Origin: DASQLQ01 sp035629935
GTDB lineage: Bacteria; Actinomycetota; CADDZG01; WHSQ01
Assembly (NCBI GenBank): GCA_035629935.1
Contig: DASQLQ010000052.1
Location: forward strand, 1 to 30,246
DNA length: 30,246 nt
Direction: 5' to 3'
Shown: piece after piece, positions 6,936 to 14,558 of the stretch
How the letters are laid out: every line of letters begins with the position of its first letter
How positions within the stretch are numbered: position 1 is the first letter of the stretch
Made by a program: the position numbers and the translations under genes
The notes under the pieces: generated by a model
Database searches by the model: none
Told to the model about the DNA's origin: nothing
Seen by the model: only the letters and a program-made list of their open reading frames with translations

Positions 6936-7860
6936 CAGACCGGTTCTGCTGATCGGCTCGTCGAGCGATCCACACATCAGCGTGGTGGGGGAGAAGCTGC
7001 GCGATCTTCAGGTCGACGTTCTCGTTGTCGACACGTTGGCGTTCCCGGCCAGTCCGGCGATCACTTTGGGAGAGCAGCTCGATTCGATCACGATCGACGG
7101 GAGAGACGTTGGACACCCGTCGGCCGTCTACCTGCGAGATATCTACGCGCAACCCTTGGCCTTCGGTGTCGATGTCGCCGACGAGATGGAGCAGGACTGG
7201 CGTCGGACGCTCGTGGCGTTCCGCGAGAAGTCCCAGATGCTGTATCCGTTGCTCGGTCGGTGGGCACAGCTCGGCGTGCCCTTTTACAACCCTCTGCCAT
7301 CGGACGGCCGACTCTCCAAACCGTTGCAACTCGCACTACTGGAAGGTGCCGGCCTGCCGGTCCCGGAAACGATCTGGACGAACGACCCGGGCAGCGTCAG
7401 ACGTTTCGCAGCCGGCCGGCGGATCGCTTACAAACCCGTGGCCGGGGGGGCCGCGACCAAAGAGCTGGGCCCGGACGATCTGACGGACGAGAGATTGCGC
7501 GCATTGAGCGGCGCACCTGTCACCTTTCAGGAGCTTCTGGCCGGCGACAACATCCGCATCTACTGCCTGGATGGGAAAGTCATTGCGACGATGCGCGTCA
7601 CCTCGGAAGCTCTCGACTACCGGCAGAACGATGAGGTCATCGAACGGGTGGAGCTGCCGGCTGAGGTTCTCGATCAATGCCTGCGAGCGGCGGAAGTGAT
7701 GGGCCTGAGATGGACGGGGATGGACCTCAGGAGCGACGAAAACGGCAAGTACAAGTTCCTCGAGCTGAACGCGTCGCCGATGTTCCTTGGGTTCGATGCG
7801 AACGCCGGGACCGACATCCTCGGAGCGTTGGTGGCCGCGTTGGCGGCCCACGCGACCTAA
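6928..7860 (+). CDS. ATP-grasp ligase (RimK/graspetide-synthetase-like) of the RiPP cassette
   Basis: A 310-residue ATP-grasp enzyme. The family activates a carboxylate as acyl-phosphate and joins it to an amine, hydroxyl or thiol. Visible elements are the pre-grasp segment (1-60), DGRLSKPLQLALLEGAGLPV (126-145) with Lys131, the ATP lysine and glycine loop YKPVAGGAATK (168-178), FQELLAGDNIRIY (200-212), the metal-site Asp265 in WTGMDL and Glu279-Leu280-Asn281 in FLELNASP. All key residues look intact. The GTG start lies inside the end of the oxidase gene. In graspetide systems such enzymes link Asp/Glu side chains to Ser/Thr/Lys in a core peptide; the cores here contain a conserved Thr and Glu-Glu (TMACCEEG). 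That substrate assignment is inferred from neighbourhood. Adding a free amino acid or acting on another metabolite remains possible. Confidence 0.85.
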   Translation: MSDRPVLLIGSSSDPHISVVGEKLRDLQVDVLVVDTLAFPASPAITLGEQLDSITIDGRDVGHPSAVYLRDIYAQPLAFGVDVADEMEQDWRRTLVAFREKSQMLYPLLGRWAQLGVPFYNPLPSDGRLSKPLQLALLEGAGLPVPETIWTNDPGSVRRFAAGRRIAYKPVAGGAATKELGPDDLTDERLRALSGAPVTFQELLAGDNIRIYCLDGKVIATMRVTSEALDYRQNDEVIERVELPAEVLDQCLRAAEVMGLRWTGMDLRSDENGKYKFLELNASPMFLGFDANAGTDILGALVAALAAHAT

Positions 7861-8321
7861 GCCTTGATGTCGGCGACCCGTGCGCCGGTCGCCTCGTGCA
7901 GTTCTTTGCCTGTGGTTCTGAAGACCGCGTTCGGCGTTCCGGCTGCCGCCCACACTTCCTCGAAGGCCAACAGGTCTTCGTCGATCAGAACCGTCACGTC
8001 GGTGGAGTGAGCCAGGGGAGGGACCCCACCGATCGGGAAGCCGGTCAGCCGCCGCACGGCATCCGCGTCGGCCCGGCCAACGGGAGCCTCGGTGAGGGCC
8101 GACACCTTGGCTTCACTCACGCGATTGGTTCCCGAGGCCACGACCACGACCCCGGAATCTCCCTGAGTGAAAACGATGCTCTTTGCGATCTGACCGACCG
8201 TCGTGCCGAGAGCGTCGGCGGCTTCCTGGGCCGTCCGGGTCCCATCCGGGACGTCGATCACCTCGGTCTCGAGACCGGCTGCCCGTAGAGCTTCTTGAAC
8301 CCGCTGGGAATTGCGATGCAT
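7857..8321 (-). CDS. YbaK/EbsC-family aminoacyl-tRNA deacylase-like protein
   Basis: A 154-residue single-domain protein of the YbaK/ProX/EbsC family, whose members hydrolyse mischarged aminoacyl-tRNA such as Cys- or Ala-tRNA(Pro). It shows the family pattern: MHRNSQRVQEALRAAGLE at the start, GTRTAQEAADALG (27-39), the conserved lysine in GQIAKSIVF (43-51), and GFPIGGVPPLAH (94-105). The open frame continues far upstream, but family length and N-terminus support the ATG at 8321. Its stop overlaps that of the ATP-grasp gene (shared CTAA). It is probably a housekeeping proofreading gene unrelated to the cassette; prolyl-tRNA synthetase lies at the far end of the window but not next to it. Confidence 0.88.
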   Translation of the reverse strand: MHRNSQRVQEALRAAGLETEVIDVPDGTRTAQEAADALGTTVGQIAKSIVFTQGDSGVVVVASGTNRVSEAKVSALTEAPVGRADADAVRRLTGFPIGGVPPLAHSTDVTVLIDEDLLAFEEVWAAAGTPNAVFRTTGKELHEATGARVADIKA

Positions 8322-8687
8322 GCGGAGCACGATAAGGCCATGGGTATCTCCGTCATCGTTGGTGTTCTCCTGGCCCTCGTGGGCGGGGGGCTCGTCAATC
8401 TCACGTCTCAACTCGATGTCCGTCGCAGCCGGAGACCGAAAGCTCGCCGGTACACACTCGGCTTTCTTGTTCTGTGTGCGGGTCTGGCGGCCATCGTCTG
8501 GTTTCCTCCATGCCCCCAACTGAGTGCGTGGACGATCGGATCCGTCTTCTACCTGTTTTTCCTCGCGATCCCGATCGCATCGGCGAGTTGGGGACATCGG
8601 ATCCCCGAGCTCAAGTGGGTGGCGGTCGCGCTCGGCGTGCTCATCCCTCTCGTCATATCGCTCGCCGTTGCTCGCCCGGTCTGTTAG
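8316..8687 (+). CDS. Small four-helix membrane protein, function unknown
   Basis: The protein is 123 residues if started at the ATG at 8316; an ATG at 8340 (MGISVIVG...) would give 115 residues and is about as likely. It has four hydrophobic segments: ISVIVGVLLALVGGGLV, YTLGFLVLCAGLAAIVWF, IGSVFYLFFLAIPIASA and WVAVALGVLIPLVISLAVA. The opposite strand is also open here but codes for a charged, low-complexity product typical of the mirror of a membrane protein, so I take the plus strand as real. With the 8316 start its ATG abuts the divergent YbaK-like start within an ATGCAT palindrome. Its stop overlaps the sulfotransferase stop by 4 bases. No family recognised. Confidence 0.6.
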   Translation: MHAEHDKAMGISVIVGVLLALVGGGLVNLTSQLDVRRSRRPKARRYTLGFLVLCAGLAAIVWFPPCPQLSAWTIGSVFYLFFLAIPIASASWGHRIPELKWVAVALGVLIPLVISLAVARPVC

Positions 8688-9607
8688 TAGGGGGGCGTCG
8701 CCATCCTCCGGACCGGATAGCCGTAGTGATGGAGGAACGGAAGAGCCACCAGCGTCGCTATCCAGCGGGACACAGCGTCCTGCTCGGTGCGCCATTCGCT
8801 CGTATCGCGGACGACGATCGAGCCCGTTTTGAACCGTGACGGGTTTCCGGCGATCGTGTGATTGATCCCGAGCTCCACCGTGCTTTCGTCGACGAACGGC
8901 AGCCCTAACGCGGGCTCGCCCAGCAGGTCGCAGATCCCTCGGACGGTTGTTCGAGGAGCGTCGACGAAGTCTTCGTAACGGAGGTGGGTCTGACGGGTGC
9001 GTGCGACCCGACGCAGGAGGACCTCCGATCCCATGTTCAGGAGGTCCCATCTCACGGTGCTGTCGAGTGCGTTCCTTCGGTGCACCTCGGCGCCCCGGAT
9101 CGACGCGTGGCGCCTGCTCTGCCATGAGTATGCCGAAGCCCGCGGGTCCCGGGCTAGGTGCACGAAGTACGGATCGAAGCCTTCGAGCCGGTTGATGAAC
9201 GCCGCATACGAAGGACGCTTCGAGGAGTCGACGATCACCGAACACCCGGTGACCTCTTCGATAGCCCGGTACAAACGTCCCGTCACGCGTGCATATCCGT
9301 CGAGCGCCGGCCACTCCCGGTTGCCTCGGCCCCAGATCAGTTTGAAGATGTTGGACTCGCGCACGATGTCCCGTTGCCAGGCCGCAACCCGATCGACGTC
9401 TACGTCGGCCAGACGGTCCAGAACTTTGGACCACACGGGACATTCCGCGATCGGCATCCCGCATCCGCATTGCGATCGTTGCACCACCACCGGGTCCCAC
9501 AGGAACCGCAGCTCGCCGGCCGAGAAGAAACCCGGGATCTCTCCGAGTACGTTGGCTAGGACCGTGCTGCCACTGCGGCCGCGGCCGAGGATGTAGAGAA
9601 CCTTCAC
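8684..9607 (-). CDS. Sulfotransferase (PAPS-dependent)
   Basis: The 307-residue protein opens with the PAPS-binding P-loop-like motif GRGRSGSTVLANVLG (8-22). It has a second nucleotide motif, HLARDPRASAYSW (150-162), the equivalent of the 3'-phosphate-binding segment, and VDSSKRP (126-132). Such enzymes transfer sulfate from PAPS to a hydroxyl of a sugar, lipid or small molecule; the acceptor cannot be told. The gene starts 27 bases after the ceramidase-like gene on the same strand, so the two are likely co-transcribed, and a sulfolipid or glycolipid context is conceivable. CxCxM at residues 47-51 (QCGCGM) is common in this bacterial subgroup as a structural pair. Its stop overlaps that of the converging membrane-protein gene. 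Confidence 0.88.
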   Translation of the reverse strand: MKVLYILGRGRSGSTVLANVLGEIPGFFSAGELRFLWDPVVVQRSQCGCGMPIAECPVWSKVLDRLADVDVDRVAAWQRDIVRESNIFKLIWGRGNREWPALDGYARVTGRLYRAIEEVTGCSVIVDSSKRPSYAAFINRLEGFDPYFVHLARDPRASAYSWQSRRHASIRGAEVHRRNALDSTVRWDLLNMGSEVLLRRVARTRQTHLRYEDFVDAPRTTVRGICDLLGEPALGLPFVDESTVELGINHTIAGNPSRFKTGSIVVRDTSEWRTEQDAVSRWIATLVALPFLHHYGYPVRRMATPPY

Positions 9608-9634
9608 CGGGGAAATGCTAAGCGTGCTGAGAGG

Positions 9635-11737
9635 CTAATTGTGAGCGTGCAACTCGTCCGGGTGTAGGTGATCGTAGTAATCGTGGGGGTGCTCGAAACT
9701 TCGCCCGTGGCTATGTGACGGCGCCTCGGGGGGTGACAGCGCGTCGGGGTTGGCGCCGTAGGGGTTCAGGTGCGTGTTGTCGTGGGTGCAAGCCGTGTAC
9801 CCGCCGTTCGGGTCGGCCGACAGAACCCATGGATCCAGACCACCCAGCTCGGCGGCGACACAACCCACCCAGGCAGCCATCACCGAGGAACCAGAGACGG
9901 TCTCCTCGTAGTGACCTTCGCCACAGGGGTCCTCTTCTTCCAGAGCACCGAGGGCGAGGATGCCTTCGTAGTTGCCGTCGTTCTCGGTGGCGCCGTCATC
10001 GACGTGACGCAACCAGAAGTCGTATCCGGGAACGATGTAGCCGAGCTCGTCCTGACCCAGGCCCAAAACGAATTGGTACTCGCTGTCGAATTGCTCACCG
10101 ATCACCGGCTCGTATGGCCTGCCGGTGTCGGCTTCAGGACAGTCGGGCCGCCCGTAGCCGCCGAGCTCGATCTCGGGGAAGAGCTCGCCGGGGACCGTGA
10201 GGAAGAGGGCCGGGCCGAACTGAACCGCGACCATCTCCGTCTTGAACTGAGGGCCTGTCCGGCCTGCGTAGATACCTTCGGTGTGCCCGTCGAGTCCCCA
10301 GGAATTCGCACCGATATAGGTGGGGATGTCGAACACGCCCGCCCCATTCAAGCCATTCAAGGCAGTGTTGTCGGCCTGCATGTAGAACTCGCGTCGCTTG
10401 GCGTCGAGATCGTTGATGCCTTCGAAGGGAGCGTTCGCCAGCGCCTCTTCTGCCTTGGCCGCGACCAGGCGCCCAACCTCGAAGGTCCTCTCCCAGGAAG
10501 TACTGCTTCCGAACCCGGGGATGTCGACGCCCAGAGGCGTCATGAGTCCACCGACGGATCCGGAGAAGTAAACAGCTGTGCCTCCCAGGTCCTCTTCGAG
10601 GGTCTCGCGGGTGCCGTGCGGGAAGTCGGACGACACGAGTTGGTTGTTCGAACCCTGAGCCTCCGGGTGGTTAGACCAGTTGACTATCGAGCCGATCGTC
10701 GACCTGTCGCTCGGACGGATGAACTGAGCCGCAAGCAGATATGGGTCGATGCGGTGAGGGGGCCGAGAGTCACGGATACCGAGAGGGAACTCGGTTTGTG
10801 CGAACTTGGCGACCGCAGGTTCTCGCTTCGTGTAGGCCTCGTGAACAGCGTCGATCAGCTGGGACCGGAGGAAGGCGTTGTACGCGGGGAACTTCCCGTC
10901 GATCCCCAGGGCCTGGCCCCAGTAGCCCATCGTGTCGACACCTTCGTGCGTGTGCGTCGACGAGACGATGAGCTCGTCGATGCTCAGTTCGGGGTAACGA
11001 AGCGCCAGTTCTTGACGCGCCCGCTGAACCTCGATGTTGAAGAGACCGACGACATCGAGGGAAACCATGGCTACGGTCTTGTCGCCAACCTCGACGACCA
11101 CCGCTCGTGCCCAGGTGTCGTCGTGCATCCCGAGCGTGCATTTCGAACCGAAGCCGGCGTTCGCCCAGACGCCATCCCACTTGCCGGCGCTCTGAGGATC
11201 TCCGTAGATCGTTACGTCATCCACGCTGAAGGCGCCGTGGTTGTGTGCATCGCCGGTCTCGTTCCAGGGTTGGTCGACGTGAGGCTCCGGCTGTCCCTCC
11301 AGATGAGGGTTGTCCGGCTCGGGGACGTCGGAGAAGTGCGGGTTGTTGTAGCAGTTGTCGCCGTTGGTGTCGGTGTATGGCTCGCCCCAGACCTGCGTCA
11401 CCGGGTGAGGTGTGAAGAACTCCTTCCACTCCGGGGGCGGCCAGCTTGCCGTGTCGCCGACCGGCGTGATCTTCTTCGTGCCGAACCCGACGAGCCCGAT
11501 GCTCGCGGGCAAGGGGGTCTCTGTCGGTGTGGGATCGACGGTCTCGGTAGGTGTGGGCGATGGACAGCGATCGGGGTTGGTGCGCTTGCCGGTCCTACAC
11601 GGCCTCGGCTTGGGGTCCTTCTTCGCTGAGGCAGCGGGGGCATTCGCATTGATCTGGGCCCCGGTCACCATCGACACGGCACCTGCACTCATCAGAAGGC
11701 CGACGACAAGCGCTGCCGCGGCGAGGCGTGATCTCAC
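9635..11737 (-). CDS. Secreted neutral-ceramidase-like hydrolase with Pro/Thr linker and His-rich tail
   Basis: The 700-residue protein has a signal peptide (about 1-27) and a low-complexity Pro/Thr linker (PSPTPTETVDPTPTETP, about 59-75) before a catalytic region related to neutral/alkaline ceramidases. Family landmarks are ITPVGDT near 90, SSTHTHEGVDTMGYWG (259-274) with the zinc-ligand-like histidines, IVNWSNHPEAQGS (351-363) and VSSDFPHGTRETLEEDLGG (368-386). A DTNGDN stretch (123-128) resembles a calcium loop. The last 26 residues contain eight histidines with several acidic residues (HSHGRSFEHPHDYYDHLHP...), probably a metal-binding tail. Ceramidases cleave N-acyl amide bonds of sphingolipids; the true substrate here may be another lipid amide. 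The start is GTG with a weak ribosome site. The gene is followed closely by the sulfotransferase. Confidence 0.85.
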   Translation of the reverse strand: MRSRLAAAALVVGLLMSAGAVSMVTGAQINANAPAASAKKDPKPRPCRTGKRTNPDRCPSPTPTETVDPTPTETPLPASIGLVGFGTKKITPVGDTASWPPPEWKEFFTPHPVTQVWGEPYTDTNGDNCYNNPHFSDVPEPDNPHLEGQPEPHVDQPWNETGDAHNHGAFSVDDVTIYGDPQSAGKWDGVWANAGFGSKCTLGMHDDTWARAVVVEVGDKTVAMVSLDVVGLFNIEVQRARQELALRYPELSIDELIVSSTHTHEGVDTMGYWGQALGIDGKFPAYNAFLRSQLIDAVHEAYTKREPAVAKFAQTEFPLGIRDSRPPHRIDPYLLAAQFIRPSDRSTIGSIVNWSNHPEAQGSNNQLVSSDFPHGTRETLEEDLGGTAVYFSGSVGGLMTPLGVDIPGFGSSTSWERTFEVGRLVAAKAEEALANAPFEGINDLDAKRREFYMQADNTALNGLNGAGVFDIPTYIGANSWGLDGHTEGIYAGRTGPQFKTEMVAVQFGPALFLTVPGELFPEIELGGYGRPDCPEADTGRPYEPVIGEQFDSEYQFVLGLGQDELGYIVPGYDFWLRHVDDGATENDGNYEGILALGALEEEDPCGEGHYEETVSGSSVMAAWVGCVAAELGGLDPWVLSADPNGGYTACTHDNTHLNPYGANPDALSPPEAPSHSHGRSFEHPHDYYDHLHPDELHAHN

Positions 11738-11788
11738 GTTCGGAGGATTCCACCCAGGGGGCCGATTCCCTGCTTTGGTGACGGCTCG

Positions 11789-12160
11789 TTAGTCCTCCAG
11801 AGGTTCCAGAACGCAGAACTCGTTGCCGTCGGGGTCCGCCAGCACCACCCACGAGACATCGTTACCCTGTCCAACCGACACCCGTTGGGCGCCAAGCCCC
11901 TCCAAGCGTACGACCTCGGCGGCCTGGTCGTCGGGTCGCAGATCCAGATGTAGCCGGTTCTTCACGGTTTTGTCGTCGGGGACTCGAAGGAAGAGCAGAT
12001 CCGGGACGACCCCGTCTTCCGGCGTGCCGGCCTGAGGCTCGAGAGCAACCTCGTCGGGCTCTTCGAGCGTCCTGGTCCAACCGAGCGCGGCTTCCCAGAA
12101 GTCTGCGATCTTGGCCGGGTCATGGGTATCTATCGATAAACACTGGATACGTAGGCTCAT
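11789..12160 (-). CDS. VOC-superfamily (glyoxalase/bleomycin-resistance-like) protein
   Basis: A 123-residue protein with the two-module VOC pattern: IQCLSIDTHDPAKIADFWEAALGW at the start, then LHLDLRPDDQAAEVVRLEGLGA and VVLADPDGNEFCVLEP at the end. The last motif holds the conserved metal-ligand Glu of the family. Actinobacteria encode many such proteins, acting in small-molecule isomerisation, dioxygenation or drug binding, and the function cannot be inferred from sequence alone. It lies 51 bases upstream of the ceramidase-like gene on the same strand and is divergent from the M15 peptidase. Confidence 0.88.
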   Translation of the reverse strand: MSLRIQCLSIDTHDPAKIADFWEAALGWTRTLEEPDEVALEPQAGTPEDGVVPDLLFLRVPDDKTVKNRLHLDLRPDDQAAEVVRLEGLGAQRVSVGQGNDVSWVVLADPDGNEFCVLEPLED

Positions 12161-12192
12161 GAGAAGGATTGTCCCATCACACGGAGTGCATC

Positions 12193-12861
12193 ATGAAGAA
12201 ACGAGTTGCGTGCGTCCTCGTGGCCGGGGTGCTGGTCTGCGCTCCGGTGGCCGGCGTAATCACCCAGGCGCGTCCGGCGGGCAAGGGATTCACCTCCCGT
12301 GTCACCAGGATCTCCGACCGGCTCGAGAAGCGGATGCGCGGTAATTCGTGGCATCGCGGGTGTCCCGTTCCGATCCGAGACCTGCGCCTTGTGAAGATGA
12401 GCTTTCACGGCTTCGACGGTGATCGGCACCAGGGAAAGCTCGTCGTGCATCAGGATTCGAGCGCAGCCCTGGTGCGGGCGTTCCGCGCCATGTATCGCGC
12501 CGGCTTCAAGATCAGACGCATGCACCTCGTGGACAGGTACAACAGCAGCGACCAAGCCTCGATGCGAGCGGACAACACTTCTGCCTTCAACTGCCGGCCC
12601 GTTGCGGGTACCGATCGCTGGTCGCAGCACGCGTACGGCCGGGCGATCGACATCAACCCGGTCGAGAATCCTTACGTCGGAAGTGACGGTTCGGTTAGTC
12701 CGCGCAAGGGCCGTCGGTACACGGACCGTTCGCGTCGCCACAAAGGCATGATCCATTCGGGAGACGCGACCGTTAGAGCGTTCGCGGATATAGGTTGGGG
12801 CTGGGGAGGCAACTGGGGATCGGCGAAGGACTACCAACACTTCTCGGCTACGGGGACCTGA
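12193..12861 (+). CDS. Secreted M15-family D-Ala-D-Ala/L-Ala-D-Glu-type peptidoglycan peptidase
   Basis: The 222-residue protein has a signal peptide (1-27 or so). I chose the ATG at 12193 because GGAG lies 6 bases upstream and a Lys-Lys signal peptide follows; a TTG at 12169 is the alternative. The catalytic region shows ADNTSAFNCRPVAGT, WSQHAYGRAIDINP with zinc ligands His146 and Asp153, and GWGWGGNWGSAKDYQHF with His216, the complete M15C zinc set. Enzymes of this kind cut peptide cross-links or stem peptides in cell walls. Its stop overlaps the start of the GH25 muramidase (TGATG), so a peptidase and a glycosidase acting on the wall are made together. Confidence 0.92.
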   Translation: MKKRVACVLVAGVLVCAPVAGVITQARPAGKGFTSRVTRISDRLEKRMRGNSWHRGCPVPIRDLRLVKMSFHGFDGDRHQGKLVVHQDSSAALVRAFRAMYRAGFKIRRMHLVDRYNSSDQASMRADNTSAFNCRPVAGTDRWSQHAYGRAIDINPVENPYVGSDGSVSPRKGRRYTDRSRRHKGMIHSGDATVRAFADIGWGWGGNWGSAKDYQHFSATGT

Positions 12862-14558
12862 TGAGATTGCTCGCTTCGCTCGTGATAACTGCGCTCGTCG
12901 GTGCCCTTCTCCCTCTCGTCAATGCAACCCCCGCGTACGCGCAGGACTACACGCTGGGGATCGATGTTTCCCACCATCAAGGCAACATCGACTGGCAAAA
13001 GGTTGCAGACAGCGGGCATGTCTACGCATTCCACAAAGCGACCGAAGGTGTCACATTTACCGACAACACATATGCAGGCAACCGCACCGAAGCGGCGGCA
13101 GCGAGCATCCCCTTCGGGGCGTATCACTTCGCTCGCCCTAACGGGAACACGGTGCCCGCGGCCGAGTCGGACGCGGCGGGTGAGGCGCAACACTTCTTGA
13201 ACGTCGCGCAGCCCGAGCCCGGGGACCTGCTTCCAGTCCTGGACCTGGAAGCGACGGGCAACCTTCCACCCGATCGATTGATCGCTTGGACGCGCACGTG
13301 GGTCAACGCCGTAGCCGACGCGGTTGGCGCGCAACCTTTGATCTATACGTCCCCGAGCTTCTGGGAGACGAACCTCTCCGACACGACCAGCTTCGCCGAA
13401 GCAGGATTCCCGCTGTGGCTCGCGCACTACACGAGTGCCCCCGCGCCTCGCACCCCCGCTGACGATTGGGATGGACGGGGATGGGCTTTCTGGCAATGGA
13501 CGAGCTGCGCCAGCGTTCCCGGTATCTCCGGGTGCGCGGACGAGGACCGGTTCGAGGGCACGGACCTCTCGCCTTACACGATCCCGGGAGCGCCGGAGCC
13601 CGAGCCGACCCCCGACGACTCGACGCCTCCGGTTAACGATTCCCGACCCGAGATCTCCGGGCGGACGGAGGTGGGGCAGAAACTCACGGCTTCTAAGGGG
13701 ACCTGGAGCGGCTCGAAGCCGATGTCGTTCTCGTTTGCTTGGTACCGGTGCACGAACGACTCGGATTGCTCGGCCGTGCTCGGTGGGACGAAGCCGACCT
13801 ACAAGCTGGATCCATCCGACTACCAGCACCGGATGAAGGTGACCGTGACCGCCACGAACGGGGCCGGCTCGTCCTCGGCAGATTCCTCGACGACCGAAAG
13901 TGTCACCGACTCGACCGCTCCGCTCCCACCTCAACTCACGAAACCTCGCAAACAACAGACCCTGTCGACTTCTCTGAACGTGGTGTGGGATCCCTCCGAG
14001 AAAGAGGCGCGCTACGCGATCCGTTACCGAAGCTCCTCCAAGGACGGGAGCTTCGGCGGCTACAGAGAGATCGTCTCCGATACCGACCAGACCTCAGCGA
14101 AGCTGAGGGCCGATACGGGCGCCGCGTATTGCTTCTCGGCGCGTGCCACCGACCAAGCGGGAAACGTTTCGGAGTGGTCGGGGGAGAGGTGTACCGATGT
14201 GCCGCTCGACGACCGCGACCTGAGCGCTAGCACCGATTGGCGCCGCGGGACGAGCCGGAGCTTTTTCCTTCGCACCTTCCTCAGGACGAGAGCGAAAGGT
14301 GCATCCCTCTCCGCGGGAGGGGTCTCTGTCAGAGAGATCCACGTCGTCGCCCAGACTTGTCCCTCGTGCGGAAAGCTCGCGGTGCTGCTGGACGGTCGCC
14401 GTGTCGGGACCGTGGGCCTGAGGTCCAAGCGGGCGCGCTCCGGGCAAGTGATCCGCGTGAAGCGATTCACCTCTCTTCGGAATGGCGTAGTTGAGCTCGA
14501 AGTGATCTCGGGTCGCGCTCCTGTGAAGATCGACGGCCTGGTCCTGTCCGTCAGGTGA
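12861..14558 (+). CDS. Secreted GH25 muramidase with Ig-like, FnIII and C-terminal domains
   Basis: The 565-residue protein has a signal peptide (1-28). The GH25 catalytic domain (about 30-243) has Asp35 in GIDVSHHQGNIDW and Asp128/Glu130 in LLPVLDLEATG, the residues that cleave the MurNAc-GlcNAc bond. An acidic Pro-rich linker (EPEPTPDDSTPP) leads to an Ig-like repeat (about 260-355; RPEISGRTEVGQKLTASKG then WYRC) common in actinobacterial secreted proteins. An FnIII-like domain (about 373-475; ATDQAGNVSEWS) follows, then a C-terminal domain (about 480-565) I do not recognise. The start overlaps the M15 stop by one base. The longer upstream frame is only an overlap with that gene. Likely roles are wall turnover or attack on other bacteria. 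Confidence 0.93.
   Translation: MRLLASLVITALVGALLPLVNATPAYAQDYTLGIDVSHHQGNIDWQKVADSGHVYAFHKATEGVTFTDNTYAGNRTEAAAASIPFGAYHFARPNGNTVPAAESDAAGEAQHFLNVAQPEPGDLLPVLDLEATGNLPPDRLIAWTRTWVNAVADAVGAQPLIYTSPSFWETNLSDTTSFAEAGFPLWLAHYTSAPAPRTPADDWDGRGWAFWQWTSCASVPGISGCADEDRFEGTDLSPYTIPGAPEPEPTPDDSTPPVNDSRPEISGRTEVGQKLTASKGTWSGSKPMSFSFAWYRCTNDSDCSAVLGGTKPTYKLDPSDYQHRMKVTVTATNGAGSSSADSSTTESVTDSTAPLPPQLTKPRKQQTLSTSLNVVWDPSEKEARYAIRYRSSSKDGSFGGYREIVSDTDQTSAKLRADTGAAYCFSARATDQAGNVSEWSGERCTDVPLDDRDLSASTDWRRGTSRSFFLRTFLRTRAKGASLSAGGVSVREIHVVAQTCPSCGKLAVLLDGRRVGTVGLRSKRARSGQVIRVKRFTSLRNGVVELEVISGRAPVKIDGLVLSVR

Noticed and set aside
4640..7860. Lanthipeptide, lasso peptide or sactipeptide cluster
   Set aside because: No LanB/LanM, lasso B/C or radical SAM gene is present; the cassette enzymes are VKOR-type oxidase and ATP-grasp.
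8322..9500. Open frame extending the YbaK-like gene far upstream on the minus strand
   Set aside because: It mirrors the sulfotransferase and membrane-protein genes; the product is charged and low-complexity, and YbaK family length fits the start at 8321.
9770..11629. Long plus-strand frame (about 619 codons) opposite the ceramidase-like gene
   Set aside because: It is a high-GC mirror frame rich in Val, Arg and Asp without family motifs, while the minus strand has a signal peptide and clear ceramidase motifs.
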